Part shown: positions 20,348 through 30,298 of the stretch, piece after piece
Position numbering within the stretch: position 1 is the stretch's first letter
Layout of the letters: each line of letters begins with the position of its first letter
Source of the DNA: Paenacidovorax monticola
Lineage (GTDB): Bacteria > Pseudomonadota > Gammaproteobacteria > Burkholderiales > Burkholderiaceae_C
Length of the DNA: 64,000 nt
Assembly: GCF_014489595.1 (NCBI RefSeq)
Contig: NZ_CP060790.1
Location: forward strand, 3,100,001-3,164,000
Direction of reading: 5' to 3'
Program-made: the position numbers and the translations under genes
Notes under the pieces: model-generated
Seen by the model: the letters and a program-made list of their open reading frames with translations, nothing else
Databases searched by the model: none
Told to the model about the DNA's origin: nothing

Positions 20348-23300
20348 ATGCCACAGCCCCGCACCACCGACACCGCCCCCGCGCCGCAGACGATCTTCCG
20401 GTTCCGGCGCGAGTACAACGCGTGGGTGGCCGATGAGTCCATGGAGGACTACGCGCTGCGCTACACGCCCCACAGCTTCCGGCGCTGGAGCGAGTTCCGC
20501 GTGGCCAACACGGCCTTTGGCTCGCTGTCGTTTCTGGCGCTCGAAGCGATCGGCGGCGCCATTGCCCTGAACTACGGCTTCGCCAACGCCCTCTGGGCCA
20601 TCCTCACGGTAGGGCTGCTGATCTTCCTCACAGGCCTGCCCATCGCGTACTACGCCGCACGCTACGGGCTGGACATGGATCTGCTGACGCGCGGCGCCGG
20701 GTTCGGCTACCTGGGCTCCACCATCACGTCGCTGATCTACGCGGTGTTCACGTTCATCTTCTTCGCGCTGGAGGCCGCCATCATGGCGCTGGCGCTGCAG
20801 ATGGTGGTGGACTGGCCGCTGGAGTGGTGCTATGCGGCGTCGTCGCTGGTGATCGTGCCTCTCGCCATGCGGGGTATCACGCTCATATCGCGCCTGCAGG
20901 CCTGGACGCAGCCGCTGTGGCTGTTCCTGCTGCTCTTGCCCTTCGTGTGGGTCGCGCTCACCCAGCCACAGCTCTACCGCGACTTCGCCGGGCTGTCCGG
21001 CCTGCGCTCGGGCAGCAGCCGGTTCGATCCGCTCATGTTTGGTGCAGCGGCCGCCGTGATCTTCTCGCTGGTGGTGCAGATCGGCGAGCAGGTCGACTTT
21101 CTGCGCTTCCTGCCCAAGCGCACCGCGGCCAACCGCTGGCGCTGGTGGAACGCCGTGCTGATCGCAGGCCCCGGCTGGATCGTCATGGGCATGCTCAAGA
21201 TGGTGGGGGGCGCGTTCCTCGCATTCGCCGCACTGCAATTCGAGGTGGATGCCTCCCGCGCGGCCGAGCCCACGCAGATGTTTCTCGCGGGCTTCCAGCA
21301 GGTGCTGCAGGCCGTGGGACTGCCCAGCTTCGCCGTTGCCACGACGGTGCTCTTCGTGGTCATTTCGCAGATCAAGATCAACCTCACCAACGCCTACGCG
21401 GGCTCGCTCGCATGGTCCAATTTCTTTGCGCGCGTCACGCGCAGCCACCCCGGGCGCGTGGTCTGGCTGGTGTTCAATGTGGTCATCGCCATGCTGCTCA
21501 TGACGCTGGGCGTCTTTGGCGCACTCGAGAAAGTGCTGGCCGTGTACAGCAACGTGGCCATTGCCTGGGTAGGGGCCCTCGTGGCCGATCTGGTCATCAA
21601 CAAGCCGCTGGGCCTGAGCCCGCCCGGCATCGAGTTCCGCCGCGCGCACCTGTTCGACTTCAATCCCGTGGGGCTGGGCGCCATGCTGCTCGCAGCGATT
21701 GCGGCCTGCTGCGCCTATGCGGGCCTTCTGGGCGAAGCCGCTGCGGCCTTCTCGCCCTTCATCGCATTGGTGCTCTCGATGGCGCTGGCGCCGCTGTTCG
21801 CATGGCTGACGCAGGGCCGCTACTACCTTGCGCGGACGCCGGAGCACCTGTGGAAGCCCGGCGAGACGGTGCAGTGCGCCGTCTGCCAGAACCGCTTCGA
21901 GTCCGAGGACATGGCGCGCTGCCCCGCCTACGCCGCGCCCATCTGCTCGCTGTGCTGCTCGCTCGAGTCGCGCTGCCACGACCGCTGCAAGCGCGGCTCG
22001 CGCGCCGGCGACCAGCTGCGCGCCCTGGCTGCCGCACTGCTGCCGCAACGGTGGGCCGCCCGGGTCAACTTCCGCATCGGCCAGTACCTGGTGGTCATGC
22101 TGTCGCTGTGCGCCGTCATGGCGTTCATGGTGGGGGTGGTCTACATGCAGGAGAGCCTGCAGGCACAGGACGATGCCCTGCGCAGGCCCTTCATCAAGGT
22201 CTTTGCCCTGCTGGCCCTGCTGGGCGCCGTGTCCGCCTGGTGGGTGGTGCTCAGCACCGACAGCCGCCGCATGGCGCAGGACGAGTCGGAGCGGCAAACC
22301 CAGCTGCTGCTGCAGGAGATCGAGGCGCACAAGCGCACCGACGCCGAATTGCAGGCCGCGAAGGACCAGGCGGACCAGGCCAACCAGGCCAAGACACGCT
22401 ATGTTGCCGGCATGACGCACGAACTGCGCTCGCCGCTCAACAGCATCCTCGGCTACACACAGATCCTGCTCAAGAACCCCCAGGTCGATGGCTGGATCCG
22501 CGAGACGCTCTCCACCATGCAGCAAAGCGGACAGCACCTGCATGCGCTGATCGACGGCTCGCTGGAACTCGCGCGCATCGAGGCCGGCCGGCTGCGGCTG
22601 GATCTGGCGCCCCTGCCCCTGCCCGGCCTGATCGACAGCATCGAGGCCATGATGCGCCCCCAGGCGCAGGCCAAGGGGCTGCAGTTCACCGTCGAAACCC
22701 TGGGCAGCATGCCGGCGTGGGTCCGTGCCGACGCCAAGCGCCTGCGCCAGATCCTCATCAACCTGCTGTCCAATGCCGTGCGCTTCACCGCGCGCGGCGA
22801 GGTCCGCCTGCGCCTGGACTTCCGGGCCCACGTGGCGCGGATCGAAGTGATCGACACCGGCATCGGCATCGAGCCGCAGGACCTGGAGCGCATCTTCGTG
22901 CCCTTCGAGCGCGGCAGCGCCGGGCGCCGCGCCAGCGACGCCGGCACGGGGCTGGGGCTCACCATCACCCACCTGCTGACCGAACTCATGGGGGCCAGCT
23001 CACGCTCGCCAGCACCCCGGGCCAGGGCAGCACCTTCACCGTGCGGCTGTACCTGCCCAGCATGGCGGCCGACGCGGCCTCGGCCGCCGCCCATGGCGCC
23101 GCCACGCTGCGCCCCGTGATCGGGTATCTGGCCCCCCGGCGCACGTTGCTGGTGGTGGACGACCAGCCCCTGCAGCGCCAACTGCTGGCGGGCCTGCTGG
23201 TGCCGCTGGGCTTTGACGTGCGCGAAGCGGCCAGCGGGCGCGAATGCCTGGAGATCGTGCGCCAGAGTCCGCCGGACCTGGTGCTGCTCGACATCACCAT

Positions 23301-23799
23301 GGACGACCTGGACGGCTGGCAGACCGCCGCGCTGCTGCGCGGGCACTGGTCCGCCGCACAGCTGCCGGTGGTGTTCGTGTCGGCCAACCTGTTCGAGAAC
23401 GAGGCCCCCCGCCTGGCCGACGCCCAGTGCCAGGGGTTCGTGGGCAAGCCGGTCATCGAATCGGAGCTGCTGCAGGTGCTGGAGCGGGCGCTGGAGCTGG
23501 AGTGGGTGCGGGACAACACCCCGCTCGTGCTCCGCCCACCGCACGCCGCCGAGACCGCTGCCCCAGCGGATGACACGCCCCGAAACCCGTCAGCACTCCT
23601 GCCCGATGCCCTGTGCGAGCGGTTGATCCGCCTGGCGCGCTCGGGACAGGCCGTGGCGCTGCGCGAGTGCCTGCGCCAGGCACTCGCGGACCATCCCGAG
23701 CAGGCGGCCACCCTGGGCCCCCTGCAGGCCTGTGCCGATCGCTTCGACTTCGACGCCCTCATCGCGCTCCTGCGGGATACCCAGGACGACACGCTGTAA
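20348..23799 (+). CDS. NCS1-permease / zinc-cluster / hybrid histidine kinase fusion, apparent frameshift
   Basis: A 1150-aa fusion after correction. Residues about 30-490 form a 12-helix NCS1 (purine-cytosine permease type) domain. Residues 508-547 hold a cysteine-rich cluster (CAVC, then CPAYAAPICSLCC, then CHDRC), probably zinc-binding. Two more helices and a coiled linker follow. HisKA has H690 in MTHELRSPLNS, HATPase_c has DTGIGI and GTGLGLTI, and a receiver domain begins at VVDDQP near 935 with aspartate near 980. The C-terminal region is HPt-like in size. The frame breaks at 22990-22994 (one missing G). Divergent from urtABCDE-fmdAB-amiE, it likely senses amide or urea through the permease domain. 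Function is inference. Confidence 0.88.
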
Positions 23800-24709
23800 T
23801 GGAACCCTCGACCATGCCTCCTTCCAGCCACCCGCACGTGATCCTCGTGGTGGACGACGCCCTGGACACCTTGCGCATGCTGTGCGACGCCCTGAACGCC
23901 GAGGGCTACACCGTCCTCGCGGCCCGCGATGCCGAAGAAGCGCTGCAGCGCTTCGATCTCACCGTGCCCGATGGCGTGCTGCTGGACGCGGTGATGCCCG
24001 GCATCGATGGGTTCACGCTGTGCCGCCAGTTGAAGGCGACGCCCCCCTGGTCCCACGTTCCCGTGGTCTTCATGACGGGACTGTCCGAGACCGAACAGAT
24101 CCTGCGCGGCTTTGCGAGCGGAGGCGTGGACTATGTCGTCAAGCCGCTACGCATTCCCGAAGTCCTGGCCCGGCTCGCCACCCACGTGCGCAACGCCCAG
24201 GCCACACGGCTGGCCCGGGAGGCCGTGGACGTGGCGGGGCTGGGCGTGGTGGTGCTCGATGGCCAGGGGCGCGTGGCGTGGCGCTCCCCCCAGGCGTCGC
24301 GCTGGCTGGAGGACGCGTTCGCGGCGGCAGCCTCTCCCCTGGACGCGGCGAGCACCTGGCTGCGCCAGGCCGAGCAGGCTGGCAGCCTGCCGCTGGCCCT
24401 GCCCGACGGGCGGCAACTGCTCGCGCGGCACCTGGGCGCCAGCGGCCTGGCCGAATCCATGCTGCTGCTGAGCCATGCCGCCCCGAGGGCGCTGCTCCGC
24501 GCAGGCTGCAGCAGGTGGCGCTCACGCCGCGCGAGACGGAGGTCCTTTCCTGGCTGAGCAAGGGCAAGACCAACCGGGACATCGCCGACATCCTGGGCAT
24601 GAGCCACCGCACCGTCAACAAGCACCTGGAACACATCTTCGAGAAGCTCGGGGTGGAAACCCGCACGGCCGCGGCGGCGGTCGCTGGCCAATTGCTGCAG
24701 CCCGGCTGA
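23799..24709 (+). CDS. LuxR-type response regulator, apparent frameshift
   Basis: A receiver domain begins at VILVVDDALDTLRML with the phospho-aspartate in LLDAVMPGIDGF and the lysine in VVKPL. A middle segment with a PAS-like stretch (GLGVVVLDGQGRVAWRSP) follows. The C-terminal LuxR helix-turn-helix reads LTPRETEVLSWLSKGKTNRD, then IADILGMSHRTVNKHLEHIF. The frame breaks at 24481-24484, and one missing C restores SHAAPEGAAPRRLQQVALTP and 303 residues. The ATG overlaps the kinase stop (TAATG), so the pair is co-translated and almost certainly a cognate couple. The natural target is the divergent amide operon. Confidence 0.88.
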
Positions 24710-24772
24710 GAGGCCCGCTGAGGCGCCCGGACCGGTACGCCCTGGCGGCTTGCCGGGGCTGCTGCCCGCAGG

Positions 24773-25231
24773 CTAGGCGGGAACACCCGCCGCCGAAGCG
24801 GGCAGGCCGAACAGGTGATCGAACACCCAGTTGAACACGAAGGTGTAGCAGAGGAAGAACACGATCAGGCCCAGGTCCATCACGAACGCGTGCCAGAGGC
24901 TGATGCCGAACCACCACGCGAACAGCGGCACCAGCGTGAACACCAGCCCGCCCTCGAAACCGATGGCGTGGGCCACGCGGCGGGCCACGCTGCGCCCGCG
25001 CACCGGCTGGCGCGACTCCCAGCGCTCGAAGGCCCAGTTGAAGACGATGTTCCAGACGATGGCGATGACCGAGGCCGCCGCGGCCACCACGCCCGAGTGG
25101 CCCGCGCCCTGGCCCGTGAGCAGGGCCAGGCCCGCCGTGGCGGCCACGATGGCGATCAGCTCGTACAGCGTCACGTAGATCACGCGGCGCTTCAGGCCCT
25201 GCAGCCCGAAGAGGGTGGGTTTCTTGTCCAT
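24773..25231 (-). CDS. PACE family efflux transporter (AceI-like)
   Basis: A 152-aa inner-membrane protein with four helices arranged as two tandem bacterial transmembrane-pair domains. The signature motifs are present: RVIYVTLYE and RRVAHAIGFE at the start of each half, and WNIVFNWAFERWE and FNWVFDHLFG at the ends. PACE proteins export biocides such as chlorhexidine and short-chain diamines by proton exchange, using the glutamate of the first motif. It is divergent from a LysR regulator, the usual aceI/aceR arrangement, with an inverted repeat between them. No clear ribosome binding site is seen. Confidence 0.92.
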   Translation of the reverse strand: MDKKPTLFGLQGLKRRVIYVTLYELIAIVAATAGLALLTGQGAGHSGVVAAAASVIAIVWNIVFNWAFERWESRQPVRGRSVARRVAHAIGFEGGLVFTLVPLFAWWFGISLWHAFVMDLGLIVFFLCYTFVFNWVFDHLFGLPASAAGVPA

Positions 25232-25237
25232 GGGCGC

Positions 25238-25268
25238 ACTTTATGTTCATTGTTCTGACACATAAAGT
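25238..25268. promoter_or_regulatory. Inverted repeat between PACE gene and LysR gene
   Basis: ACTTTATGT and ACATAAAGT are perfect 9-bp arms around a 13-base spacer. They fill the spacer between the divergent starts at 25231 and 25307, as expected for a LysR operator. Confidence 0.55.
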
Positions 25269-25306
25269 CAGCTTGTTTCAGTTTTTTTGATAAATTGATC
25301 CCCGCC

Positions 25307-26355
25307 ATGGCCTTCAACTCCGACAGCGTCCAGGTCTTTCTCGCCGTGCTTGACCGTGGCTCGTTCTCAGCGGCCGCACGCGCCCTCTCGCGCGTGCCCT
25401 CGGCCGTGAGCATGACCATCGCCCACCTGGAGGCCGAGCTGGCCGTGCAGCTCTTCGACCGCAGCGGGCGCGAGCCCCGCCCCACCCCGCGGCCCGCGCG
25501 CTCGAACCCCAGGCCCGGCTGCTGGCCGCACAGCTGCAGCAGCTCAACGCGCAGGCGCTCGCGCTCACGCAGGGGCTGGAGGAACGCCTCACGCTGGCCA
25601 TCGCGCCCGAACTGCTGGCCGCGCGCTGGACCGGCCCCGTGGCCGCACTGGCGCAGGAATATCCGCTGCTGCAGGTCGAAGTGCTGGCCGCGCCGCAGGC
25701 CGACGCGCTCGCGCTGCTGCACCAGGGCCGGGCCCAGCTCGCGCTGGTGTTCGAGCGGCCCAGCATCGACGGGCGCGAGGGCTTTCAGGAAGTGGGCACC
25801 GAGACCCTCGTGGCCGTGATGGCGCCCCGCCACCCCGTGCTGGAGGCCGCGCGCGAGGCGGCCCGCGCCCGGGGCGCCGCGCCCGAGGCCGCGCGCCTGC
25901 GCGAGGAACACCTCACGCACACGCGCCAGATCGTCGTGGCCAGCCGCGACCTCGCCCAGACCGACCCGCGCTTCGTGTTCGCGCGCCACCACTGGCGCAC
26001 CGACAGCCACCTGGCGGCGCTGGGCCTGATCGAGGCCGGCCTGGGCTGGGGCTGGCAGCCGCGCGCCCTGGTGCAGCCCCGCATCGAGGCCGGCACGCTC
26101 GTGGAAATGCCGTTCGAAAACCTCAGCAACGGCGCCGCGCTGTGGGTGGACGTGGTCTGGTCCAAGGAGCGCCCGCTGGGCCTGGGCGCGCAGCGCTTTG
26201 TGGCGCTGATGGCGGCTTCGGCGCAGCCCGTGCCGGACACCCCCTTCCATCCATGCTCTGCGCTTGATAGACAAGCGCAATCAGCTATCCGCTGGATAGC
26301 TAAAACGCCCGCGCTCCAGGGGCTGCCAGGTGGCGCAGGCGGGCCACGTCCTTGA
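25307..26355 (+). CDS. LysR family regulator of the PACE gene, apparent frameshift
   Basis: The N-terminal helix-turn-helix (SVQVFLAVLDRGSFSAAARAL, read in two parts, then VPSAVSMTIAHLEAEL) is LysR-like. The frame breaks in the C run at 25495-25498, and one extra C restores PRPTPAARALEPQARLLA and the effector domain (LTLAIAPELLAARW onward). The corrected length is 349 residues, about 40 more than usual, because the last part is read through repeat R3 at 26260-26301. The native C-terminus probably ended near PFHPC. It is homologous in context to AceR, the activator of aceI, and its 3' end overlaps the convergent Crp gene. Confidence 0.85.
26260..26301. repeat. Repeat R3 with two hairpins between convergent genes
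   Basis: GCGCTTG/CAAGCGC around five bases is followed by AGCTATCC/GGATAGCT around GCT. It carries the Crp gene stop codon and could terminate both convergent genes. The copy at 56547-56588 has the same architecture, and shorter relatives lie at 34032, 44241 and 54361. Confidence 0.75.
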
Positions 26356-27013
26356 GGTGCCAGCGGCGCCGGCCGCCGCTGATCCAGCCCTGGGCCTGCC
26401 ATTCGGCCAGCAGACGGTTGAGCGTCTCGGCGCGAACGCCCAGGTGCGCCGCCAGGTGGCGCTGGCTCGTGGGCAGTTCCACATGCTCGCCCTGGCGGCC
26501 TGACTGCGCGACCAGGTAGGCCGCCAGGCGCTGCTGGGCATTGCTGCGGGTGAGCCAGTCCACCTCGTTCACACGCTGGTACAGCCGCAGGCTCAGCGAC
26601 TCCAGCAGGCCCAGGGCCAGAGGCGGGTGGTGCTCGCACGCCCCGCGCAGCGCCGCGCGCGGAATGCGCCACACGGCCGTGTCGCCCTGCGCGCGCGCCG
26701 TCATCGGGTACAGACCATGGGGCATGAACATGGCGGCCTCGGCCACCAGATGGCCGCGTTCGAAGCAGTGGAGCATGCGTTCGTCTCCCGACGCGTCGTA
26801 GCGCAGCACCTCGACGGCGCCCCGCTCCACGTACAGGCAGTGGCGCGCCTCGTCGCCCTCGAAGAACAGCGTCTCGCCTGCGCCATGCACGCGGCGCGTG
26901 GCGGCATGCGCCAGCTCCGTCAGCGGCCCCGAGGGCAGCCCGCCCAGCAACGGATGGGTCGCCAGCAGCCAGCGCAGCGGCGTGTGCGCACCCGCGTCAT
27001 TGATAAAAGTCAT
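26300..27013 (-). CDS. Crp/Fnr family regulator, Dnr-like
   Basis: A 237-aa regulator. A cyclic-nucleotide-type sensor domain covers residues about 15-140 (GETLFFEGDEARHCLYVERGA, in parts, and MLHCFERGHLVAEAAMF), and the helix-turn-helix is TSQRHLAAHLGVRAETLNRLL. The recognition helix keeps the E and R of the Fnr/Dnr class (AETLNRLL compared with VETISRLL), so a TTGAT-type box is expected. The N-terminal cysteines of Fnr are absent, so direct oxygen sensing by a 4Fe-4S cluster is unlikely; NO or heme sensing as in Dnr is possible. It is divergent from a TonB-ABC-nnrS operon. The start MTFINDAG follows AAGGGGA. Confidence 0.88.
   Translation of the reverse strand: MTFINDAGAHTPLRWLLATHPLLGGLPSGPLTELAHAATRRVHGAGETLFFEGDEARHCLYVERGAVEVLRYDASGDERMLHCFERGHLVAEAAMFMPHGLYPMTARAQGDTAVWRIPRAALRGACEHHPPLALGLLESLSLRLYQRVNEVDWLTRSNAQQRLAAYLVAQSGRQGEHVELPTSQRHLAAHLGVRAETLNRLLAEWQAQGWISGGRRRWHLKDVARLRHLAAPGARAF
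27000..27013. promoter_or_regulatory. Fnr/Dnr-like box over the regulator start codon
   Basis: TTGAT-AAAA-GTCAT matches the TTGAT-N4-ATCAA consensus at 8 of 10 positions. It overlaps the start codon of the Crp/Fnr gene and lies 41 bases before the TonB-receptor ATG. Autoregulation or activation of the receptor operon is inference. Confidence 0.4.
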
Positions 27014-27053
27014 TTGAGATTCCCCTTCAAGGCGGCATTCTCCGTCAATACGA

Positions 27054-29225
27054 ATGAATCGCATTTACCAGATCATTACCATGCCGCCTTCGCCCACCGC
27101 CCCATGGCACCGCGCCCTGCTCGCGCCAGCCCTCGCCGCCCTGCCCTGGACCGCTTTCTGCGCCCCTGCTATCGACGGCGCACTGCCCGAGCTGCCTGCC
27201 GTGACGGTGCGTGCCGATGGCGGCGAGGCAGCCACCCTGCCCCTGCGCGCCTCGGTGGCTGCCGAGCGCGAGCGGCTGGCCCGCGTGCCGGGCGCCACCA
27301 ACCTCGCCGAGCCCCAGCGCGAGGCGCGCCTGGCCACGCTGCGCGACGCGCTCGACTACCAGCCCGGCATCGTGCTGCAGGACTTCTTCGGCGCCACCGA
27401 CCAGCCGCGCCTGTCCATCCGCGGATCGGGCATCCAGAGCAACCCGGTCAACCGCGGCGTGCTGCTGCTGCAGGACGGCCTGCCCCTCAACGAGGCCGAC
27501 GGCTCCTTCATCATCGGCCTCATCGAGCCGCGCAACGCCGCGCTCGTGAGCGTGCGCCGCGGCGCCAACGCCTTCACGCCCGGCGCCACCACGTTGGGCG
27601 GTGAGATCGACTTCCAGTCGCTCACGGGCGGCGACGAGCGCGGCCGCGTGCGCGCCGAGGCGGGCAGCTTCGGCCGCCAGGCGCTGCAGGCCGCCGCCGG
27701 TGGCCAGGGCGCGCAATGGGACGCCCGCGTGAACGCCAGCGCCGACCGCTTCGACGGCTGGCGCCACCATTCCGACTCCCAGCGCCAGAGCCTGCAGGCC
27801 AGCGTGGGCTTTCTCGGCGAAGGCGGTTTCGAGAACCGCACCACGCTCGGCTGGACGGACCTGTTCTTCCACATCCCCACCGTCGTGCCCAAGGACCGCG
27901 TTTCCAGCAACCCGCGCGGCGTGATGGGCGACAGCAATGCGCCGCAGGATCAGCTGCTCAACGTCTACCGCCGCGACCCGCGGCGCGACGCCAGCCAGCT
28001 GCGCCTGGCCAACCGCTCGCGCTGGGGTGACGACGTGCTGCGCCACGAACTCGGCGTGTACTGGCAGGACACCGACGACCTGTTCAACGACCAGACCACC
28101 CACACCTTCACCCACAGCCGCACGCTGGGCGCGCAGTGGCTGGCCAGCGGCCGCCCCCGCGGCGCGGCCGGGCCGCTGGGCTGGCGCGCGGGCCTGGCAT
28201 GGACGCGCAGCCGCATGGACCGCGAGCTCTACGCCACCAGCCCGCAGACCGGGCAGCCGCTTCAGCGCTACGGCGCCTACGACCTCACGGCCGAGAACCT
28301 GCAGGCCCTGGCGGGCGCCGACTGGCGCCTCGCGCCGGCATGGACCGCCGTAGGCAGCCTTCAGTGGAGCCGCCAGTCGCGCGACGCGGCGGGCCGCTTC
28401 GGCAGCACCTCGCTGGACCAGCAATGGAGCTTCGCCACGCCCAAGGTCGGCCTGCAGTGGACACCCACGCCCGCCACGCGCTGGTGGGCCAGCCTGGGCC
28501 GCAGCCATGAGGCGCCCACCTACTGGGAGATCGTGGCCGCCCGCTCGGCCCCCGACAGGCCCGCCCAGGCCGTCGCCGAACTCGTGCGGCTGGACGTGCA
28601 GCGCGCCACCACGGCCGAAATGGGCGGCCAGGGCCGCTGGGGCGACGGCGCACGCGCCATGCACTGGAGCCTGGCCGTGTACCGCAGCCAGGTGGCTGGC
28701 GAACTCATCAGCACCACGGACGCCAACGGCATCAAGGTCGGCACCTACAACTACACGGGCGGCACGCGCCACCAGGGCATCGAGGCGGGCGTTTCGGGCC
28801 AGTGGTCGCTCGCGGCGGGCGCGCTGGAGTACCGCGCGTCATGGACATACAGCGATTTCCGCTTCCGAGGTGGCGAATACGCGGGCAGGCGCATCGCCGG
28901 CGTGCCGCGCCACCTCATCAACGCCGAGGTGCTGTGGCGCTCGGGTGCGTGGCGCTTCGGCCCCAACCTGCGCTGGCTGCCCACGGGCACTCCCACCGAC
29001 CACGCCAACACCCCGGGTGCCGAGCAGGACGCCTACGCACTGCTTGGCGCCAAGCTCGAATGGCGCAGCGGCCCCTGGTCGGCCTTCGTGCAGGTGGACA
29101 ACCTCACCGACCGCCGCTATGCCAGCGCCTTCGCGATCCGCAACCGTGCCACGGCCACGCAGCCCGGCTACCTGCCAGGCCTGGGCCGCAGCGTGGCGGC
29201 GGGCCTGTCATACCAGTTCTTCTGA
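27054..29225 (+). CDS. TonB-dependent outer membrane receptor
   Basis: A 723-aa receptor. The N-terminal export signal contains ALLAPALAALPW and FCAPA. A TonB-box-like strand PAVTVRA is followed by the plug domain (DALDYQPGIVLQDFFGATDQ, RLSIRGSGIQ, LLLQDGLPLNEADG, VRRGANAFTPGATTLGGEIDF), a 22-strand type barrel, and the terminal aromatic motif ending SYQFF. It takes up a large or scarce ligand, often a metal chelate. With the downstream ABC importer and NnrS it forms an outer-to-inner membrane uptake route. The ligand is unknown. ATG at 27054 gives a long leader; ATG at 27081 (MPPSPTAP) is an alternative start. Confidence 0.92.
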   Translation: MNRIYQIITMPPSPTAPWHRALLAPALAALPWTAFCAPAIDGALPELPAVTVRADGGEAATLPLRASVAAERERLARVPGATNLAEPQREARLATLRDALDYQPGIVLQDFFGATDQPRLSIRGSGIQSNPVNRGVLLLQDGLPLNEADGSFIIGLIEPRNAALVSVRRGANAFTPGATTLGGEIDFQSLTGGDERGRVRAEAGSFGRQALQAAAGGQGAQWDARVNASADRFDGWRHHSDSQRQSLQASVGFLGEGGFENRTTLGWTDLFFHIPTVVPKDRVSSNPRGVMGDSNAPQDQLLNVYRRDPRRDASQLRLANRSRWGDDVLRHELGVYWQDTDDLFNDQTTHTFTHSRTLGAQWLASGRPRGAAGPLGWRAGLAWTRSRMDRELYATSPQTGQPLQRYGAYDLTAENLQALAGADWRLAPAWTAVGSLQWSRQSRDAAGRFGSTSLDQQWSFATPKVGLQWTPTPATRWWASLGRSHEAPTYWEIVAARSAPDRPAQAVAELVRLDVQRATTAEMGGQGRWGDGARAMHWSLAVYRSQVAGELISTTDANGIKVGTYNYTGGTRHQGIEAGVSGQWSLAAGALEYRASWTYSDFRFRGGEYAGRRIAGVPRHLINAEVLWRSGAWRFGPNLRWLPTGTPTDHANTPGAEQDAYALLGAKLEWRSGPWSAFVQVDNLTDRRYASAFAIRNRATATQPGYLPGLGRSVAAGLSYQFF

Positions 29226-29239
29226 ACGGAGCCGACAGC

Positions 29240-30298
29240 ATGGCAGCCATCCCCCCTCTTTCGCGCCGCCGTGCCTTCGCGGGGCTGGCCGCGCTCGCCG
29301 CCACGGCCCATGCCGGACTGTCCGCACCGGCGCCAGGGCAGCGCCTGCCACGCATCGTGCTGGCCGGGCCACCCGCCATCGTCTCGGCGCCGCTGATCCA
29401 CATGGCCGAGACCGGGGCGTTGGCCGCCGTGACCGAGCGCACCGAGTTCACCGCTTGGCGCGACCCCGACCGGCTGCGCGCCCTGGTGCTTGGTGCGCAG
29501 GCCGACGTGGTGGCCACGCCCAGCAACGTCGCGGCCAACCTCTACAACCGGGGCGCGGGCGTGATGCTGCTGAACATCGCCACCTGGGGCGCGCTGTGGC
29601 TGGTCACGCGTGATGCGCGGCGCCACACGCTGGCCGACTTCCGGGGCGAGGAAGTGGCCGTGCCGTTTCGCGGCGACATGCCCGACATCGTGCTGCAGCT
29701 GCTGGCAGCACACCAGGGCATGGATGCACGCCGCGACCTGCGCGTGCGCTACGTGCCCACGCCCATGGAGGCCATGCAGCTGCTGATCACACGCCGCGTC
29801 GACCATGCGCTGCTCTCCGAGCCCGCCGTATCGATGGCGCTGCGCAAGACGCAGTCTTTTCCCCTAGGGCTCATCGCGCCCACGCTGCACCGTGGCGCCG
29901 ACCTGCAGCAGGAATGGGGCCGCCTGTTCCAGCGCGCGCCGCGCATCCCCCAAGCGGGCATCGCTGCCGTGGGCGCCCTGCGCCAACGCCCCCAGTTCCT
30001 GGACGCCGTGGCGCGTGCCTATGCGGCCTCGGCCGCGTGGTGCCGCGCGCACCCCCAGGAATGCGGCCGCATGGTGGCGGCGCGCATCGACCTGATCACG
30101 CCCGAGGCCGTGGCCGACGCCCTGTCCGTGAGCCAGCTCGATGCCGTGCCCGCCCAGGCCGCGCGTGCCGAGGTTGGCTTCTTCTTCGAGCAGTTGCTCA
30201 CGCGCGACCCCGCGCTGCTCGGCGGCAGGCTGCCCGATGCCGCGTTCTTCCATGCGCCCGGCCAGGAGGGTACAGGCCGAAAGGGCACCAGGCAGTGA
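29240..30298 (+). CDS. ABC transporter substrate-binding protein (NMT1/SsuA-like)
   Basis: A 352-aa periplasmic protein. The N-terminus SRRRAFAGLAALAATAHAG is a twin-arginine-type export signal. The mature protein begins LPRIVLAGPPAIVSAPLIHM, followed by DVVATPSNVAANLYNRG and a helix-rich second lobe, as in nitrate, sulfonate and thiamine-precursor receptors. GGAG lies eight bases before the start. It lies 14 bases after the TonB receptor, and its stop overlaps the permease start. The combination with a TonB receptor suggests a ligand too large or too rare for porins. Confidence 0.88.
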   Translation: MAAIPPLSRRRAFAGLAALAATAHAGLSAPAPGQRLPRIVLAGPPAIVSAPLIHMAETGALAAVTERTEFTAWRDPDRLRALVLGAQADVVATPSNVAANLYNRGAGVMLLNIATWGALWLVTRDARRHTLADFRGEEVAVPFRGDMPDIVLQLLAAHQGMDARRDLRVRYVPTPMEAMQLLITRRVDHALLSEPAVSMALRKTQSFPLGLIAPTLHRGADLQQEWGRLFQRAPRIPQAGIAAVGALRQRPQFLDAVARAYAASAAWCRAHPQECGRMVAARIDLITPEAVADALSVSQLDAVPAQAARAEVGFFFEQLLTRDPALLGGRLPDAAFFHAPGQEGTGRKGTRQ

